Shown here: positions 1-8,291 of the stretch, piece after piece
How positions within the stretch are numbered: position 1 is the first letter of the stretch
Layout: every line of letters begins with the position of its first letter
Source of the DNA: Acuticoccus sp. MNP-M23
GTDB lineage: Bacteria > Pseudomonadota > Alphaproteobacteria > Rhizobiales > Amorphaceae
DNA length: 64,000 bases
Reading direction: 5' to 3'
NCBI RefSeq assembly: GCF_031195445.1
Contig: NZ_CP133480.1
Location: 558,001 to 622,000 of the forward strand
The notes under the pieces: model-generated
Database searches by the model: none
The model's input: only the letters and a program-made list of their open reading frames with translations
What the model was told of the DNA's origin: nothing
Translations under genes and position numbers: made by a program

Positions 1-749
1 AGAATGGTGGGGCTGATTTCCTCGCGCAGGCCGGAGAACATCCGCACCGTCATCGGCGTCTGCTCCGGACCCGCCAGGAACAGCACCACCACCACCTCAT
101 CCAGCGACGTGATGAAGGCAAACAGCGCACCCGCCACAATCCCCGGCAGAAGCAGCGGCAGGATCACCTTGAAGAACGTGGTGGTCTGGTTTGCACCGAG
201 GGATTGAGAGGCCCGGATCAGCTGGTTGTCGAAGCCGGACAGTGCCGCCGTCACCGTGATCACCACAAAGGGCGCGCCCAGCACCACGTGGCTCATGATG
301 ATGGCGAAGTAGGTCTGCGACAGGTTCACGCGGGCATAAAACGCAAAGAGCGCTGCCGCGGTGATGATCAGCGGCACGATCATAGGCGAGATCAGGAACG
401 CGGTGATCAGCGCACGCAGTGGCATCTCGCGGCGCGACAGGCCAAGCGCTGCCAGCGTGCCAAGGGTGGTGGCAATCAAGGTCGACGTGATGGCGATGAA
501 GAACGAGTTGCCGATGGACGACATCCACTCGTCGCTGCCCAGAAGCGCCTCATACCAGCGCAGCGACCAGCCGGCCGGGTCGAACGTCAGCATTTCCCTG
601 GTGAAGGTGAAGTAGGGCTCGGCGTTGAACGACAGCGGGATGATCACCACGATCGGCGCGATCAGGAAGAAGAAGATCAGCCCGCAGATCACCAGGTAAG
701 TCCAGTGCCAGACCCGTTCCAGACGGCTCGCATGTTGGGGAAGCGCCAT
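1..749 (-). CDS. ABC transporter permease, PotC type (3' end outside window)
   Basis: Inner-membrane permease of a polyamine-type ABC importer. No stop is reached before the window edge, so 249 codons are visible of the roughly 270 usual for PotC. The N-terminal membrane segment (about residues 15-37, IFFFLIAPIVVIIPLSF) and a BPD_transp_1 core are clear. The EAA loop that contacts the ATPase reads ASQSLGANQTTTFFKVILP, followed by a glycine and a membrane segment. The ATG at 749 lies 6 bp after the stop of the upstream permease gene, so the two are probably coupled. Substrate is inferred from the family only. Confidence 0.9.
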   Translation of the reverse strand, partial: MALPQHASRLERVWHWTYLVICGLIFFFLIAPIVVIIPLSFNAEPYFTFTREMLTFDPAGWSLRWYEALLGSDEWMSSIGNSFFIAITSTLIATTLGTLAALGLSRREMPLRALITAFLISPMIVPLIITAAALFAFYARVNLSQTYFAIIMSHVVLGAPFVVITVTAALSGFDNQLIRASQSLGANQTTTFFKVILPLLLPGIVAGALFAFITSLDEVVVVLFLAGPEQTPMTVRMFSGLREEISPTI

Positions 750-755
750 GGTCGT

Positions 756-2021
756 TTACCCGAACTTCAGCCGGTCGACGCCGACAAGCTTGTTGAACAG
801 CCAGTAGAAGACGAGCACGCCCACAAGGAGCAGCGTTGCCAGCGCAAGGGCCAGGCGCAGCTGGGAGAGCGAGCCGGTCATCCGGTCTGCAATGAGGTTG
901 GAGATGAACACGCCGGATTCGCCGCCGACAAGCGCCGGGGTAATGTAGTACCCGATCGCAAGGATGAAGACGAGCAGAACGCCGGCCGCAAGCCCCGGAA
1001 TGGTCAGCGGAAAATACACGGTCAGGTGAGCACGCAACGGGGTAGCGCCCATGGAGCGGGCGGCCCGCGTCAGGCTCGGCGGGATGGTTTTCATCACCGA
1101 GTAGAGCGGCAGGATCATGAACGGCAGAAGGATGTGCGTCATCGCGATGATGGTGCCGATGCGGTTGTAGATCAGCCGCACGCGCCCGTCGTCGCCGACG
1201 ATATTGAACAGCACCAGCAGGTCGTTGACCACGCCCTCCTGCTGGAGGAGCACGATCCACGCCGACGTCCGCACCAGCAGCGATGTCCAGAACGGCAGAA
1301 GGACGAGGATCATCAGTAGGTTGGCCTTCTTGGCCGGGAGGTTCGACAGAAGGTACGCGATGGGATAGCCGAGGATGATGGTCAGCGACGTGATGAGAAG
1401 GCTCATCCACGCCGTCTGCCAGAAGATCCCGCGGTAGACCTGAAGGTTCTCCGGCCGTTCCACGACCTCACCGTCGGTGTTGTACTCGTAGTCCAGCGCA
1501 CGAAGATAATAGGCCGGCGTGATGGTGCGGGATTCGCGCTGGATCAGCTTCCAGATCTCGGGCTTGCCCCATTCGTCATCGTCGGCAATCAGCCCTTCCT
1601 TGAAGGGGGCGGCCAATTCATCGGCAGCGCGCATGGACCCCATCATGGTGGAGCGAGCGCCCGGCAGCTCGGCATTGAGGCGCGCAGCCGCCCGGCCGAT
1701 GGTGGAGCGGCCACCATCGTTCAGGTCCTCCACCATGGCGCTGTAAACGGCTTCGGAGGGCAGGCCCTCCTTGTCCCAGTCGCCAATGGCTTCGGTGGTC
1801 TTGGGCAGATAGGCCGCAATCTCGGGGTTCTGCACCGAGCGGGTCATCATCTGCACGATGGGAATGGTGTAGGTAATCAGGAGGAACGCGAACAACGGGA
1901 GCACCAGGAGCATGGCATTGCGCCGGGCTCGACCGTTGGCGGCGCGCAGCGCCTGCTTGAGGGGCTTGCCGTCCGCAGTTGTCAGCGGCTGGCCGGAAGG
2001 CGTGGCGGTCGCGCTGCTCAT
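756..2021 (-). CDS. ABC transporter permease, PotB type, with large periplasmic insertion
   Basis: 421-residue permease partner of the next gene. Membrane segment 1 is about residues 36-56. It is followed by about 140 hydrophilic residues (58-200) before segment 2 (about 204-227), a loop that is short in classical PotB (about 285 aa). The BPD_transp_1 core follows, with an EAA loop (RAARSMGATPLRAHLTVYFP) near residue 320. The first residues are polar and cytoplasmic. The gene lies between the binding-protein gene and the PotC-type gene; a hairpin at 2135-2165 separates it from the former. Function as importer is family knowledge; the role of the insertion is unknown. Confidence 0.9.
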   Translation of the reverse strand: MSSATATPSGQPLTTADGKPLKQALRAANGRARRNAMLLVLPLFAFLLITYTIPIVQMMTRSVQNPEIAAYLPKTTEAIGDWDKEGLPSEAVYSAMVEDLNDGGRSTIGRAAARLNAELPGARSTMMGSMRAADELAAPFKEGLIADDDEWGKPEIWKLIQRESRTITPAYYLRALDYEYNTDGEVVERPENLQVYRGIFWQTAWMSLLITSLTIILGYPIAYLLSNLPAKKANLLMILVLLPFWTSLLVRTSAWIVLLQQEGVVNDLLVLFNIVGDDGRVRLIYNRIGTIIAMTHILLPFMILPLYSVMKTIPPSLTRAARSMGATPLRAHLTVYFPLTIPGLAAGVLLVFILAIGYYITPALVGGESGVFISNLIADRMTGSLSQLRLALALATLLLVGVLVFYWLFNKLVGVDRLKFG

Positions 2022-2134
2022 GGGCAGGCGGCTCTGCTGCAGCGGGTGCAGGCGGAGGCTCGGCTCAACGCAGTCATGGATGATCCCCGGTCACGGGCGG
2101 CGGGAGCAATGCCGCAGGTCTTCAGTCAGGCCAG

Positions 2135-2165
2135 AAAAAACGCCCGCCGGATGATCCGGCGGGCG
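2135..2165 (-). terminator. Hairpin with T-run between binding-protein and permease genes
   Basis: On the minus strand a 10-bp GC stem (CGCCCGCCGG / CCGGCGGGCG) with a 5-base loop is followed by six T. This is the form of an intrinsic terminator. It lies just after the binding-protein stop codon and before the two permease genes, so it probably reduces read-through to the permeases, as is common in binding-protein operons. Confidence 0.75.
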
Positions 2166-2176
2166 CTGTCAGTGCT

Positions 2177-3289
2177 TTACGAGGAAAGCCATGCGTTGAA
2201 GCGCTCTTCAAGCGAGTCGCCATAGTCAGCCCAGAATTCGGTGTCGAACTGGATGGCGTTCTTGAAGTTGTCAGCCTGCGTCGGCATGTGCGGCTTCATG
2301 TCGATGTCGGTCTCGACCCACTTGCCGTCTTCATCTTTCCAGAAGTTTCCAACCAGATCGACCGAAGACGTCCGCGCCGGAGCGTAGGAGATGTACTTGG
2401 CCTGGTCCGCAAGACGCTGGGTGTCGGTCGCGAAGAACAGGTAGTCCTTGATCTGCTCCAGCTGACCTTCGTTGTCGGCGGGCACAACCCAGCCATCAAC
2501 CTCGAACATCTGGCCGTCCCACATGATCTCGAACGGCTGGTCCTCGTTCACCTGGGCGTTGAAGATACGGCCATTGTACGCCGTTGCGATGGCGGCTTCA
2601 CCGTCTGCCAGAAGCTGCGGCGGCTGCGCGCCGGCGTCCCACCAGATCACGTTGTCCTTGATCTCGTCGAGCTTGGCGAACGCGCGGTCCTGGCCCTCTT
2701 CGGTGGCGAGCACCGTGTACACCTCGTCAGGCGAAACGCCATCGGCGATCAGAGCCCATTCGAGGTTCTTCTGGGGGATCTTCTCCAGCGAGCGGGTGCC
2801 GGGGAATTTTTCCATGTCCCAGATGTCCGCAATGGTCTGCGGGCCACCGTCGGGGAAGGCTTCGGTGTTGTAAGCGAACATGGTCGCATACAGGATCTGC
2901 GGAATGAAGCAGTCGCCGGTGGTGCCTTCGATGAAGTCCTCGCTGGCGGGTGTGCCGTCGGGCGCAGCCGCAAGCCATTCGTCGAACGGGATTTCGAGGA
3001 CGAGACCCTCGTCGCAGGCACGCTGCGCGTCGGACTGAAGCATGTCGACCACATCCCAGGAGACGTTACCCGCCTCGACCTGGGACCGGATCCCGGCAAG
3101 CGCCTGGTTCGACTTGTCTTCTTCCAGGATCTTGGTGCCGGACTTTTCCGTGTACGGATCGTGGTACGCAGCGCGCTGCGAACCGGAGTAAGCACCACCC
3201 CAGGAAACGATCGTCAGCGGGTCCTGGGCCATTGCGCCAGTCATGGCCATTACAGAGGCTGCGGTTCCGAGTGCGATCTGTTTAATCAA
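2177..3289 (-). CDS. Polyamine-type ABC transporter substrate-binding protein (PotD family)
   Basis: 370-residue periplasmic binding protein. Residues 1-21 form a Sec signal peptide ending AMA before QDPLT. The mature protein opens with TIVSWGGAYSGSQ, the start typical of the PotD/PotF fold (COG0687). It captures the substrate and delivers it to the permeases encoded downstream. A strong ribosome site (AGGAGA) precedes the ATG. The exact ligand (putrescine, spermidine or another amine) cannot be read from the sequence. It lies 111 bp after the ATPase gene and is followed by a terminator-like hairpin. Confidence 0.9.
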   Translation of the reverse strand: MIKQIALGTAASVMAMTGAMAQDPLTIVSWGGAYSGSQRAAYHDPYTEKSGTKILEEDKSNQALAGIRSQVEAGNVSWDVVDMLQSDAQRACDEGLVLEIPFDEWLAAAPDGTPASEDFIEGTTGDCFIPQILYATMFAYNTEAFPDGGPQTIADIWDMEKFPGTRSLEKIPQKNLEWALIADGVSPDEVYTVLATEEGQDRAFAKLDEIKDNVIWWDAGAQPPQLLADGEAAIATAYNGRIFNAQVNEDQPFEIMWDGQMFEVDGWVVPADNEGQLEQIKDYLFFATDTQRLADQAKYISYAPARTSSVDLVGNFWKDEDGKWVETDIDMKPHMPTQADNFKNAIQFDTEFWADYGDSLEERFNAWLSS

Positions 3290-3400
3290 GCTGCATTCTC
3301 CTAAGTTATTTCAAACCGGCAGGCGTTGAGCGCTGCGCGGTATCGTCATAATTTCGCGCTGTTCCGCGGCGTCGTTTATCAGCCGCGCATCAGGCGTGGT

Positions 3401-4516
3401 TCACGCCCCGTTGGTATCGATCGGGTCGAGTGCATGACAGTCGCTGGTACGCCAGCCGACCGTCACGTCTTCGCCCTCGGTCAGATCCCGATCATCGCCA
3501 TGGTTTGGCACCTTGACGATGAACTGGTCGTTCCCGGCAACATTGAGGCGTGCCCGGATGGTATCGCCGAGGTAGATAAGTTCCTCGATCCGCCCGGACA
3601 GGGTGTTATCCTCACCAGTCTCGTTGATCGAGATTCGTTCGGGCCTTAATGACAACGTAGTGCGCGAACCCACGCCGTCAATATTAACTGCGGTTGCGAG
3701 AACCTCACCACCGCGATCAAGCTCTACCTTGCATGACCCGTTGTTTACTTCGACAATCTTGCCGGACAGCTTGTTATTTTCGCCTATAAATTGCGCCACG
3801 AACGAATTTTTGGGGTGCTCGTAAAGCTCCACAGGCGGCGAAAGCTGCTGGATAACCCCGTCATTGAACACCGCGACGCGGTCGGACATGGTCAGCGCTT
3901 CGGTCTGGTCGTGCGTGACGTAGACGACGGTGACGCCGATATTATCGTGGATGTGCTTGATTTCGTACTGCATCTGCTCGCGCAGCTGCTTGTCGAGCGC
4001 ACCCAGCGGCTCATCCATCAAGACAAGGTTGGGCTCGAAGACCAGCGCCCGCGCCACGGCCACCCGCTGTTGCTGACCGCCGGAAAGCTGCGCCGGCCGC
4101 CGCCCGCCAAAACCGCCAAGTTCGACCATGCCGAGAGCACGCTCGACCCGCGCCTTGATGTCGGCCTTGCCCATGCCGCGCACCTTGAGCGGATAGGCGA
4201 GGTTCTCCCCCACCGTCATGTGCGGAAACAGCGCGTAGTTCTGAAACACCATACCGATGCCGCGCTTGTGGGGCGGCAGCTGGCCGATGGCGTTGCCATC
4301 AAGGTAAATTTCCCCGTGGGTCGGGGGTTCGAAGCCGGCAAGCATCATCAGGCAAGTCGTCTTGCCGGAGCCGGAAGGACCCAGCATTGTCAAAAATTCG
4401 CCAGGTGCAATGTCGAGATTGAGATCTTTCACGACGAGCGTCTCGCCGTCGTAGCTCTTCTGCACGCCGTCAAATTTGACGTTTGCGCCCGCAGTATTCG
4501 CGCCGTTGTTCGCCAG
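3401..4516 (-). CDS. ABC transporter ATP-binding protein, PotA type; probable CTG start
   Basis: ATPase that drives the importer. Walker A is GPSGSGKTT, the signature LSGGQQQRVAVARAL and Walker B LVLMDEPLGALD; a C-terminal TOBE domain follows (last about 100 residues). The first standard start in frame is a GTG at 4465, without a ribosome site and only just before the conserved domain. A CTG at 4514-4516, 17 codons upstream, has GGGAG 7 bases before it and an in-frame TAA shortly upstream. I therefore prefer the CTG (371 aa); the GTG form would be 354 aa. First gene of the transporter operon. Confidence 0.88.
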   Translation of the reverse strand: MANNGANTAGANVKFDGVQKSYDGETLVVKDLNLDIAPGEFLTMLGPSGSGKTTCLMMLAGFEPPTHGEIYLDGNAIGQLPPHKRGIGMVFQNYALFPHMTVGENLAYPLKVRGMGKADIKARVERALGMVELGGFGGRRPAQLSGGQQQRVAVARALVFEPNLVLMDEPLGALDKQLREQMQYEIKHIHDNIGVTVVYVTHDQTEALTMSDRVAVFNDGVIQQLSPPVELYEHPKNSFVAQFIGENNKLSGKIVEVNNGSCKVELDRGGEVLATAVNIDGVGSRTTLSLRPERISINETGEDNTLSGRIEELIYLGDTIRARLNVAGNDQFIVKVPNHGDDRDLTEGEDVTVGWRTSDCHALDPIDTNGA

Positions 4517-4648
4517 GGTGCCGCTCCCTAATTAAGTTTGCCTCTCAATACGGCATGCCTGGACCGTAGGCGTCAAGGCCCCTTCCCCCGCGGCGTCTGA
4601 CGGAGAGCACTGCGGACATTTATCCTATTTGACCCGCACTGTGGGCGC

Positions 4649-5020
4649 TCAGTGACTGCGGCGCGGCGTCGCTTTTCTGGCCCGCGACGAGGCCAGCGCC
4701 TTGTTGGCCGCCGCGATGGCGCCTTTCGCTTCGATCTTCCGGGCGAGCGGGCGGGTCCTTTTGAGCATTGTCGCCATGCTGCGGTGCGCCCGTGCCTCGA
4801 TGAACGCGACCCCGCGGTCCAACGGGGACGAATTCATCCGTGCCCTCCGCACCAGGCGGCGCGCCGTGGGCGAGATACTTACAAGGATTACAATCCCAGC
4901 CGCCAACAGGGGGACGCCAGTCGGCAATGGGGTCCAGACGGTAATTAGACCTATTATCAGGCAAATAAATGCCAGACCGATCAGTCCGAGCTTACGCGCA
5001 CGCGTGGTGAACGCCTTCAT
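4649..5020 (-). CDS. Small membrane protein, PGPGW-like
   Basis: 123-residue protein with two adjacent hydrophobic segments (about residues 12-30 and 35-55) joined by a turn WTPLPTGVP. A long basic tail rich in Arg, Lys and Ala follows. The arrangement resembles the PGPGW family of putative membrane proteins, whose function is unknown. The ATG at 5020 has AGGGA six bases upstream and is preferred to an ATG seven codons earlier without a ribosome site. It stands alone between the ABC operon and the methyltransferase gene. Family assignment is tentative; that it is coding is well supported. Confidence 0.65.
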   Translation of the reverse strand: MKAFTTRARKLGLIGLAFICLIIGLITVWTPLPTGVPLLAAGIVILVSISPTARRLVRRARMNSSPLDRGVAFIEARAHRSMATMLKRTRPLARKIEAKGAIAAANKALASSRARKATPRRSH

Positions 5021-5094
5021 GCTGGTCCCTCGCGTGGCCAACCGCCACGCTCGAATTTACTCAGTCGGCTTAGCAATCTCTGCGATACGCAAGG

Positions 5095-6153
5095 TTAAAC
5101 CCTGCGTAGAACAAACACCTTGGACACAAAGGCAGACCAACTCGCCTCCACTTCAAGTCCCGCAGCAGCAAATAACTGATCGAAATCTGTCGTCAAGTAA
5201 GATCGGTAGTAGGGCTCATGAAACATTTGTGGAAACAGCTCGAGCAGCCCGTCGAGAAGCGGGGTATCGCCGCTTTGCAGTGAATCGACAACCACGGCCC
5301 GGCCACCCGGCTTGAGGACGCGGGCGAACTCCGCCGCCACCAGAGGCCGCACTTTGGGCGGCAGTTCGTGGAACAGATAAATGTTGGTGAGGATATCGAA
5401 TGAACCGTCGGCAAACGGCAAACGCTCTGCCGGCGCCACCACGGCGCCACCACGGGCCGCCGGATTGAGCCGTCCTCGCGCAAGCTCCACGTAAGGCTCC
5501 GACAGATCGCTGGCGATGACCGGCAGGCGCGGAAACGCTGTGGCGAGGTCCCGCAGGAACGCCCCGGAGCCGCTGGCCACATCGAGCAGTCGCAAGGTGC
5601 GCTGGTCGACCTCTGCAGCGCGCTCGGCGACCGGCACCAGCGCCTGCCGGCGCATGGCCGCCGCGGCGCCGAAAAACAGCGTCTCCACCTGCGTTTCATA
5701 CAGGCGCGCGGACTCTTCGCTCATCCAGCCATCGGTCTGGAAATGGAAATTCTGCATGTAGTAGCGCGGTCGCTTGCCTTCTGAGCGGTCCACCTCCTGG
5801 TGTGCGCCTTCGGCCCGGCGGCGGACGATTTCGGGCACATCGCGCAGATATCTGGCGCGCTGCTCGAAAAGGCCGGCAATCCCCTCCGGCTCATCGTGGG
5901 GCATGGGGTAGAGGCCCGCCTCCACGTTGGCGAGGTCCCGCGCCAGAAGCGCCCGCACCTCGCGCAGGAGCACGGCGCGCGGCGGCACCCCGGCCGGTGC
6001 CGCGATGGTGGGCTTGGGCACCGGCGGCAGGGTGCGGCCGACTTTCGAGGCGAGCCTGGTGGCCGCAAGGCTCTGGCTGGCGTACCAGCCCACGCGGGCA
6101 GCTTGCGCAACGCTGAAGCGCGCGCGCAGGGCAAGACGTTCGACCGGGGTCAT
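5095..6153 (-). CDS. Class I SAM-dependent methyltransferase
   Basis: 352-residue soluble protein. The C-terminal half is a Rossmann-like SAM domain: motif I LLDVASGSGAFLRDLA, acidic strand-2 end VIASDLSEPYVELARGRL, then LPFADGSFDILTNIYLFHEL and KPGGRAVVVDSL. The N-terminal 150 residues are family-specific and rich in Arg and Ala. The substrate is not evident; the domain order resembles small-molecule methyltransferases of the UbiE/Methyltransf_11 type. The ATG directly abuts the stop codon of the rRNA methyltransferase gene (TGA then ATG), so the pair is probably coupled. Confidence 0.85.
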   Translation of the reverse strand: MTPVERLALRARFSVAQAARVGWYASQSLAATRLASKVGRTLPPVPKPTIAAPAGVPPRAVLLREVRALLARDLANVEAGLYPMPHDEPEGIAGLFEQRARYLRDVPEIVRRRAEGAHQEVDRSEGKRPRYYMQNFHFQTDGWMSEESARLYETQVETLFFGAAAAMRRQALVPVAERAAEVDQRTLRLLDVASGSGAFLRDLATAFPRLPVIASDLSEPYVELARGRLNPAARGGAVVAPAERLPFADGSFDILTNIYLFHELPPKVRPLVAAEFARVLKPGGRAVVVDSLQSGDTPLLDGLLELFPQMFHEPYYRSYLTTDFDQLFAAAGLEVEASWSAFVSKVFVLRRV

Positions 6154-7401
6154 TCAGTCCCTCCGCAGGACGGCGACGGCCTCCAGATGGGCGGTCGCCA
6201 CAAATTGATCCACGGGCGTGATCGTCTCGATCCTATAGCCCGCTGCGGTGAGAATTGCGCAATCGCGGGCAAGCGTCGACGGTTCGCACGAGACCGCGAC
6301 GATGCGCGGCACGTCCGACGCGGCAAGGGCATCAGCCAGCGCCTTCGCGCCGGCCCGCGGCGGATCGAACACCACCGCATCGAACGCATTCAGCTCCACC
6401 GGATTGAGTGGATCGCGCATCAGGTCGCGCCGCTTCACGGTGATCGGCTTGGCGCCGCTCACCTGGCGCACCGCCGCATCCAGCGCGGCAATGGCTGGCG
6501 GATCGCCATCAACCGCCAGGACGGACGCGCGGCGGGCCAGCGGCAAAGTGAAGGTGCCAAGGCCGCAAAATGCGTCGAACACGCGGGGCGCATCGCCAAC
6601 GCCGGCAAGCACAGCCTCCGTCAGGGCCCGCTCGCCCTCCAGCGTTGCCTGCAGGAAGGCCGCCGGCGGCAGCTCCACCGGCACCCCGCCGAACAGCACA
6701 TGCGGGGTTTCGCGGGCAAACAGGATCTCGTCGCCCTCCAGAACCCGCACGATCGCCGGGTCATCGGCCAGGATGCGCAACGGTTGCAGGACGCGCGGTT
6801 TGCGCCCCTTGCGCGCGCGTTGGGGCTTTGGCGCCTTGGGAGCGGCCAGCGCAACGTCGATGCCGTTGGCGCACAGGGTTGCCACAAGCCGGGCCTCGCC
6901 GCGCTGGCCGGCGGCGGTGCGTGCAATATCGCGCAGAGCCGGCAGCGCCGCATTCAGCGCCGGCGCAAGGGCCGGGCAATCCGGCACGTCGATGATGTCG
7001 TGGGTGCCGCGGGCAAAATAGCCCACCTTCCCGCCTTTCGCCGTGAGCGTCAGCCGGCGGCGGCTGGCCAGCGGCGAGCGCACCATCGGTGCCACCGGCG
7101 CCGCAAGCCCCTGCCGTTCCATCGCCGTCAACAGGCGGCCGCGCTTCCACTCGGCGTAGAGCGCATCGCCCAGATGCTGGAGCCGGCAGCCCCCGCAAAC
7201 ACCGAAGAGCGGACAGGGTGGCTCCGCCCGGTTCGCCGACAGCGGCTCGATCACCGCCGTCCCCTCCCCGCGCCGGACGCGGTCGCCGGGGATGGCCAGC
7301 GGCACCGGGCGGCCCCCATGTTCCAGAATGCCGTCACCCGCATCGTCCAGCCCGACGACCGCTTGGTCTGCCGGGGCGCTGGCATTGCCGGGTTCGTTCA
7401 T
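6154..7401 (-). CDS. 23S rRNA (uracil-5-)-methyltransferase, RlmD/TrmA family
   Basis: 415-residue RNA m5U methyltransferase. An iron-sulfur type cysteine set is present (CPLFGVCGGC, with a further Cys in VPDCPAL). SAM motif I is FDAFCGLGTFTLPLA, the FDPPRAGA motif follows, and the nucleophilic cysteine is in AVSCEPSTLARD. A TRAM-like start (GLDDAGDGILEHGG) precedes. The ATG at 7401 overlaps the tlyA stop as ATGA, which decides the start; longer readings run into tlyA in another frame. RlmD (U1939) is the likely assignment, but RlmC or a dual enzyme cannot be excluded. Confidence 0.9.
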   Translation of the reverse strand: MNEPGNASAPADQAVVGLDDAGDGILEHGGRPVPLAIPGDRVRRGEGTAVIEPLSANRAEPPCPLFGVCGGCRLQHLGDALYAEWKRGRLLTAMERQGLAAPVAPMVRSPLASRRRLTLTAKGGKVGYFARGTHDIIDVPDCPALAPALNAALPALRDIARTAAGQRGEARLVATLCANGIDVALAAPKAPKPQRARKGRKPRVLQPLRILADDPAIVRVLEGDEILFARETPHVLFGGVPVELPPAAFLQATLEGERALTEAVLAGVGDAPRVFDAFCGLGTFTLPLARRASVLAVDGDPPAIAALDAAVRQVSGAKPITVKRRDLMRDPLNPVELNAFDAVVFDPPRAGAKALADALAASDVPRIVAVSCEPSTLARDCAILTAAGYRIETITPVDQFVATAHLEAVAVLRRD

Positions 7402-8117
7402 GTCGCCTGTGCTGCTATCAGCCATTCGCGGTTGCCGTCGCCCCCTTCGATGGGCGACGCCGTGCGCCCCAACACTGAAAATCCGGCGGCCGTGACCACA
7501 GCCTCTACACGTTCGACAGAGGCGAACGCCACATCGGCATTGCGCACGATCCCGCCCTTGCCGATTTCTGCGCGCCCCACCTCGAACTGCGGCTTGACGA
7601 GCGCCACCATCCGCGCGCCCGGCGCAGCGGTGCCAAGCACGGCCGGCAAGACCAGCGTCAACGAGATGAAGCTGACATCGAAGGTGAGAAAGTCGGGCTT
7701 GCGGGCAAGGTCTTCCGAGCTGAGCAAGCGTGCATTCACCCCATCCATCACCGTCACGCGCGGGTCTTCGGCAAGGCACGGCGCAAGCTGGCCGTGCCCC
7801 ACATCCAGCGCCGTCACGTGGGCGGCACCACGGCGCAGCAGCACCTCGGTGAAGCCGCCGGTGGATGCGCCCGTGTCGAGCGCGATGGCGCCCGCGGGGT
7901 CGAGGCCGAAGGTATCCAGCGCATGGACGAGCTTGTGGGCGCCGCGGCCGACATAGGGGTCGTCTTCAGCGGTGAGTGCTGCGCTTTCGGCCACGTTCTG
8001 GCCGGGACGGCGGGCCGGGGCGCCCTCCACCAGCACGGCGCCGCGCAGGATCGCCTCGCGGGCCTGGCTGCGGGTCCGGGCAAGGCCGCGCATGACGAGG
8101 AGTTGATCGAGACGCAC
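7398..8117 (-). CDS. tlyA: TlyA-family rRNA (cytidine-2'-O)-methyltransferase
   Basis: 239-residue protein with an N-terminal S4 RNA-binding domain (RLDQLLVMRGLARTRSQARE) and a C-terminal FtsJ-like SAM domain (ALDTGASTGGFTEVLLRRGA, later FLTFDVSFISL). TlyA proteins add a 2'-O-methyl group to cytidines of ribosomal RNA; the old name hemolysin is historical. The length is normal for proteobacterial members. In many Rhizobiales the gene follows dxs; here it follows a Sco1 gene and a 43-codon ORF. It is coupled by ATGA to the RNA methyltransferase gene downstream. Confidence 0.92.
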   Translation of the reverse strand: MRLDQLLVMRGLARTRSQAREAILRGAVLVEGAPARRPGQNVAESAALTAEDDPYVGRGAHKLVHALDTFGLDPAGAIALDTGASTGGFTEVLLRRGAAHVTALDVGHGQLAPCLAEDPRVTVMDGVNARLLSSEDLARKPDFLTFDVSFISLTLVLPAVLGTAAPGARMVALVKPQFEVGRAEIGKGGIVRNADVAFASVERVEAVVTAAGFSVLGRTASPIEGGDGNREWLIAAQAT

Positions 8118-8159
8118 CCCGTCAGCGCCGGACAGTGGCGGGACCGCGCACCCGTTGGC

Positions 8160-8291
8160 TCAAGCGCAGATGAGCTGGCCGAACGCAGTGATGGCGGTGA
8201 ACACCGCATCGCCTGCGAAGAACCACAGCGCACCGCCCAGTGCGAGGATGAACGTCCCCGCGGCGATACCGAGGGAAGCCTCGACCGTCAT
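8160..8291 (-). CDS. 43-residue membrane ORF overlapping the Sco1 gene
   Basis: A short reading frame whose ATG overlaps the stop codon of the Sco1/SenC gene as ATGA, the coupling used repeatedly by neighbouring genes. The product starts MTVEASLGIAAG and has one hydrophobic helix (about residues 7-26, GIAAGTFILALGGALWFFAG), then AVFTAITAFGQLICA. Third codon positions are mainly G or C. It ends 42 bp before tlyA. I do not recognise a family. Its position suggests a small membrane partner of the Sco1 protein or the MFS transporter, which is inference. Confidence 0.55.
   Translation of the reverse strand: MTVEASLGIAAGTFILALGGALWFFAGDAVFTAITAFGQLICA

Noticed and set aside
204-1319. Long plus-strand open frame (371 codons)
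   Set aside because: Antisense to the PotB/PotC permease genes. The product is rich in Arg, His, Gln and Asp with no domain, typical of an antisense shadow in high-GC DNA.
5800-7956. 718-codon plus-strand open frame
   Set aside because: Antisense to three clear minus-strand genes (methyltransferase, RNA methylase, tlyA); low-complexity Arg/His/Gln product.
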